Below, one piece after another: positions 6,398 through 7,718 of a DNA stretch of 7,718 bases; within the stretch, counting starts at the first letter, position 1, and each line of letters opens with the position of its first letter. Under the pieces are notes generated by a model, which was given only the letters and a program-made list of their open reading frames with translations, was not told the origin of the DNA and did no database searches. The stretch comes from an uncultured Mycoplasmatota bacterium. GTDB taxonomy: Bacteria > Bacillota_I > Bacilli_A > Mycoplasmatales > Mycoplasmoidaceae. The position numbers were made by a program, and so were the translations under genes. Location: positions 1 to 7,718 of the forward strand of contig CATEWF010000049.1 in the NCBI GenBank assembly GCA_949527715.1, given 5' to 3'.

Positions 6398-6442
6398 AAA
6401 GGCTACAAAAATTAACTGAAAAAGTTGAGATTTGTAGCCTTT
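6398..6442 (+). terminator. Strong hairpin between the operon and DHFR, likely terminator
   Basis: AAAGGCTACAAA (6398-6409) pairs perfectly with TTTGTAGCCTTT (6431-6442) over 12 bp. The loop contains an inner AACT/AGTT hairpin (6414-6426). The stem is A-rich on its 5' side and followed by a T-rich stretch, so it could stop transcription in both directions. No long T run follows, so an mRNA-processing or stability element for the DHFR leader is also possible. Confidence 0.7.
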
Positions 6443-6483
6443 AAGTTTATATTTATATAGAACACGCAAAAAAGAAAGAAAAT

Positions 6484-6975
6484 ATGGTAAATATAATAGT
6501 TGCAATAACAGAAAATAACGCAATAGGTAAAGATAATAAACTATTGTTTAGATTAAAGAAAGATTTACAAAATTTTAAAGAGGTAACGACTGGACAAATA
6601 GTCGTAATGGGTAGAAAGACATTTGAAAGTATTGGAAAACCTCTTCCTAATAGGGTAAATGCCGTTATAACAAGTAATAAAGTTATAGAAGGTGTAAAAG
6701 TATATAGTTCTTTGACAAATGCGATTGAAAAATTAAAAATGGAGTTCCCAGAAAAGGAAATATTCATTATTGGAGGTGGACAAATATATAAAGAAGCATT
6801 AAATAATGATTTAGTTGATACTTTATATATCACCAAGATAAAAAAAGAGGTTTTAGATGCAGATACCTATTTTCCTGAAATTGATTATAGAAAAAAATGG
6901 AGAATTACAGATGTAAAGAGGTATATTGAAAACGATATCGAGTTTTTTATCTATAAAGCCGAAAAAAATGATTAA
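6484..6975 (+). CDS. folA: Dihydrofolate reductase
   Basis: A 163-aa enzyme, the normal length for a bacterial or phage DHFR. It reduces dihydrofolate to tetrahydrofolate with NADPH, supporting thymidylate and purine synthesis in the cytoplasm during phage replication. It aligns without gaps to E. coli DHFR through the first 57 residues: A7, I14-G15 of the Met20-loop region, catalytic D27, F31, VVMGRKTFESIG (40-51) with the NADPH-binding GRKT, and R57, which binds the folate glutamate tail. IIGGGQIY (95-102) is the second cofactor motif. The usual Pro21-Trp22 is Leu21-Phe22, a variation also known in other bacterial DHFRs. The start follows an A-rich leader. Its promoter is unclear: TATATTTA at 6448-6455 lacks a partner -33 element. 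No thymidylate synthase gene is visible beside it. Confidence 0.96.
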   Translation: MVNIIVAITENNAIGKDNKLLFRLKKDLQNFKEVTTGQIVVMGRKTFESIGKPLPNRVNAVITSNKVIEGVKVYSSLTNAIEKLKMEFPEKEIFIIGGGQIYKEALNNDLVDTLYITKIKKEVLDADTYFPEIDYRKKWRITDVKRYIENDIEFFIYKAEKND

Positions 6976-7000
6976 TTTTACAATTTTTAACACCAAAAAT

Positions 7001-7031
7001 TTTGGTAGTATTAAAATAAATCGTATCTTTG
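7001..7031 (+). promoter_or_regulatory. Bacteroidota-type promoter P4 (upstream tandem promoter of the tRNA cluster)
   Basis: TTTGG at 7001-7005 and TATCTTTG at 7024-7031, spacing 19. It is followed by the same GCAACGTAATTnAGAA start region as P5 and begins 25 nt after the DHFR stop. Transcription would start near 7038 and read into P5 and the tRNAs, giving the cluster two tandem promoters. Confidence 0.82.
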
Positions 7032-7052
7032 CAACGTAATTAAGAAACAACA

Positions 7053-7103
7053 ATGAGTTCTTTGAAAGAAAATGATAAAAATAAAAAATTAACAAAGATT
7101 TAA
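7053..7103 (+). CDS. Possible leader peptide between the tandem promoters
   Basis: A 16-codon ORF (MSSLKENDKNKKLTKI) begins about 15 nt after the predicted P4 start and ends at the P5 promoter. It overlaps GTTCTTTGAAAGAA (7056-7069), in which TTCTTT and AAAGAA form an inverted repeat. GTTCTTTGA-type sequences occur in Bacteroidota rRNA leaders, where they resemble boxA antitermination signals. The stretch may therefore be an untranslated antitermination leader and not a gene. The evidence is weak either way. Confidence 0.2.
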   Translation: MSSLKENDKNKKLTKI

Positions 7104-7112
7104 CATTAAAAA

Positions 7113-7144
7113 TTTGGTAATATCAAAAATAAGTTGTATCTTTG
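7113..7144 (+). promoter_or_regulatory. Bacteroidota-type promoter P5 (drives the tRNA cluster)
   Basis: TTTGG at 7113-7117 and TATCTTTG at 7137-7144 with 20-nt spacing. Transcription would start near 7151, ten nt before the mature tRNA. The cassette 7100-7160 is nearly identical to 1-61, so the true tRNA and tRNA-like RNA 1 share one promoter module. Confidence 0.9.
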
Positions 7145-7160
7145 TAACGTAATTGAGAAT

Positions 7161-7233
7161 GGGGATGTGGAGAAGCGGTTATCTCGTCTGTCTCATAAGC
7201 AGAAGACCGTTGGTTCAAATCCAACCGTCCCCA
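7161..7233 (+). tRNA. tRNA with anticodon CAT (elongator Met or Ile2)
   Basis: A complete cloverleaf: acceptor GGGGATG/CGTCCCC, D-arm GAGA/TCTC with loop AGCGGTTA, anticodon stem TCTGT/GCAGA with loop CTCATAA (CAT at 7194-7196), T-arm GTTGG/CCAAC with loop TTCAAAT, discriminator A7233. CCA is not encoded. The anticodon stem lacks the three G-C pairs of an initiator, so it is elongator Met or a CAT tRNA lysidine-modified to read ATA as Ile. Confidence 0.95.
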
Positions 7234-7235
7234 CA

Positions 7236-7548
7236 AAAAAGAAATTATGTATGACTGAACAATCTCTTGATGGGGGATAAAGTATTAGGTTTTAAACTGA
7301 AAAGTTTAGAGTTTAAGTGGATAGGTCATAAGAAGCATAAGGTTGAAATAGCCAGAGTTGCGCAACTCTGAGTGACGTAAGAAACGGACAAATCGTTGTT
7401 CTATGTTGACATCTGTATCCGTTTGGTGGTAAGCAATCCACCCATCCATTAAGTATGTGAGTAGCTAACACATATGGATGTGACTGAATAATGCGCTTAT
7501 GATGAGGCTTGTGAGTAGTCAGGAATCTCACTATATAAATTTCTTTTT
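7236..7548 (+). ncRNA. Candidate structured non-coding RNA between two tRNAs
   Basis: This 333-nt gene-free stretch (7234-7566) is visibly richer in G+C than its AT-rich surroundings and packed with complementary segments. Its ends pair (AAAAAGAAATT 7236-7246 with AATTTCTTTTT 7538-7548). Inside are hairpins 7262-7278; 7293-7308 with a GAAA loop; 7341-7353; a perfect palindrome 7353-7370; AAACGGA 7382-7388 with TCCGTTT 7418-7424; and CATCCAT 7443-7449 with ATGGATG 7474-7480, stacked on TATGTG/CACATA. GTGGAT (7317-7322) with ATCCAC (7436-7441) closes a multibranch core; GGTGG/CCACC (7425-7442) is an alternative. At the 3' end GTGAG (7511-7515) pairs with CTCAC (7527-7531), and the loop AGTCA can pair back to TGACT (7481-7485) as a pseudoknot. 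It shares the P5 transcript with both tRNAs. I recognise no known class. Large phage RNAs near tRNAs (GOLLD, ROOL) are a precedent by position only. Transposon-guide RNA is another option, but no IscB or TnpB gene is present. Confidence 0.62.
7353..7370. repeat. Perfect 18-nt palindrome
   Basis: CAGAGTTGCGCAACTCTG is its own reverse complement. In RNA it forms a 7-bp hairpin with a GCGC loop inside the candidate ncRNA. In DNA it could serve as a dimeric protein-binding site, and two RNA copies could dimerise through the self-complementary loop. Confidence 0.9.
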
Positions 7549-7566
7549 ATATATTACATTTTTTAG

Positions 7567-7639
7567 CGGGATGTAGTTCAGTTGGTAGAATGCGTGGTTT
7601 GGGACCATGAGGTCGCAGGTTCGAGTCCTGTCATCCCGA
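7567..7639 (+). tRNA. tRNA-Pro (anticodon TGG)
   Basis: A complete cloverleaf: acceptor CGGGATG/CATCCCG, D-arm GTTC/GAAT with loop AGTTGGTA, anticodon stem CGTGG/CCATG with loop TTTGGGA (TGG at 7600-7602), T-arm GCAGG/CCTGT with loop TTCGAGT, discriminator A7639. CCA is not encoded. No promoter lies directly upstream, so it is expressed from P4/P5 through the structured RNA and must be cut out by tRNA-processing enzymes. Confidence 0.96.
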
Positions 7640-7683
7640 CAAATAAAAATCTTTTGTTAATATACAATTTTTAACAAAAAAGA

Positions 7684-7715
7684 TTTGGAAGTTTCGAAAA
7701 AAGGTTGTATCTTTG
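7684..7715 (+). promoter_or_regulatory. Bacteroidota-type promoter P6, firing out of the window
   Basis: TTTGG at 7684-7688 and TATCTTTG at 7708-7715 with 20-nt spacing, again preceded by TTTTTAACA. Transcription would start just beyond 7718. Since P1, P2 and P5 each precede a tRNA or tRNA-like RNA, another such gene may follow outside the window. Confidence 0.85.
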
Positions 7716-7718
7716 CAA

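Noticed and set aside
6448..6455. Promoter for DHFR at TATATTTA
   Set aside because: The last G of TAnnTTTG is missing and the only TTTG upstream (6431-6434) is 13 nt away and part of the hairpin. DHFR may use a phage-specific promoter or readthrough.
6453..6836. 127-aa minus-strand ORF over DHFR
   Set aside because: It is opposite the conserved DHFR motifs, and its hydrophobic composition is what antisense of an AT-rich gene gives.
7313..7531. 72-aa ORF on the minus strand in the tRNA-flanked gap
   Set aside because: It covers the paired helices and the palindrome, has an odd His/Pro/Leu-rich composition, and has no promoter or neighbours on that strand. It is explained by the structured RNA on the plus strand.
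7236..7548. IscB/TnpB guide RNA or IS200/IS605 remnant
   Set aside because: The 3' pseudoknot and compact folding are suggestive, but no nuclease or transposase gene or fragment is present and I could not match a consensus. It is kept only as an alternative.

Overview
The window looks like an accessory region of an AT-rich bacteriophage (or phage-derived element) that infects a Bacteroidota host. The evidence is six copies of the Bacteroidota housekeeping promoter (TTTGG about 20 nt before TAnnTTTG), A-rich translation starts without clear Shine-Dalgarno sequences, tRNA genes that mostly lack an encoded CCA, tightly packed small unknown ORFs, a viral-type dihydrofolate reductase and an orphan adenine methyltransferase. 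No rRNA, transposase, integrase or CRISPR array is visible.

Left part (1-2854). Two transcription units share one design: promoter, then a tRNA-like RNA, then a protein gene. Each RNA has a tRNA acceptor stem, a D-arm with GG in the loop and a T-arm with TTCGA, but a much longer structured insert stands where the anticodon arm should be. The first RNA precedes a cupin-like protein. The second precedes a full-length Ro60/Rsr protein (TROVE ring plus vWA/MIDAS domain), and a strong intrinsic terminator ends that unit. Ro60 proteins bind small Y RNAs, and the bacterial YrlA class of Y RNA is a known tRNA mimic. The two RNAs are therefore best read as candidate phage Y RNAs whose Ro60-binding arm grows from the anticodon position, with open acceptor ends unlike YrlA. 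This is the standout system of the window.

Middle part (2855-6442). One promoter drives a compact, partly overlapping operon: a 344-aa unknown protein, a Cys-rich small protein, a 76-aa unknown protein, a gamma-class N6-adenine DNA methyltransferase and a 101-aa unknown protein. A small unknown ORF follows, then a hairpin that probably ends transcription.

Right part (6443-7718). A dihydrofolate reductase gene is followed by two tandem promoters, a tRNA with anticodon CAT, a 333-nt gene-free stretch, a tRNA-Pro(TGG), and a final promoter that fires out of the window. The gene-free stretch is visibly richer in G+C than its surroundings. It holds many nested helices, a perfect 18-nt palindrome, a 3' pseudoknot and a possible closing stem, so it looks like a structured non-coding RNA cut out of a tRNA-RNA-tRNA transcript.

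Together the genes suggest a phage that brings its own RNA management (tRNAs, tRNA-like RNAs, Ro60, a structured ncRNA), nucleotide metabolism (DHFR) and DNA modification (methyltransferase).
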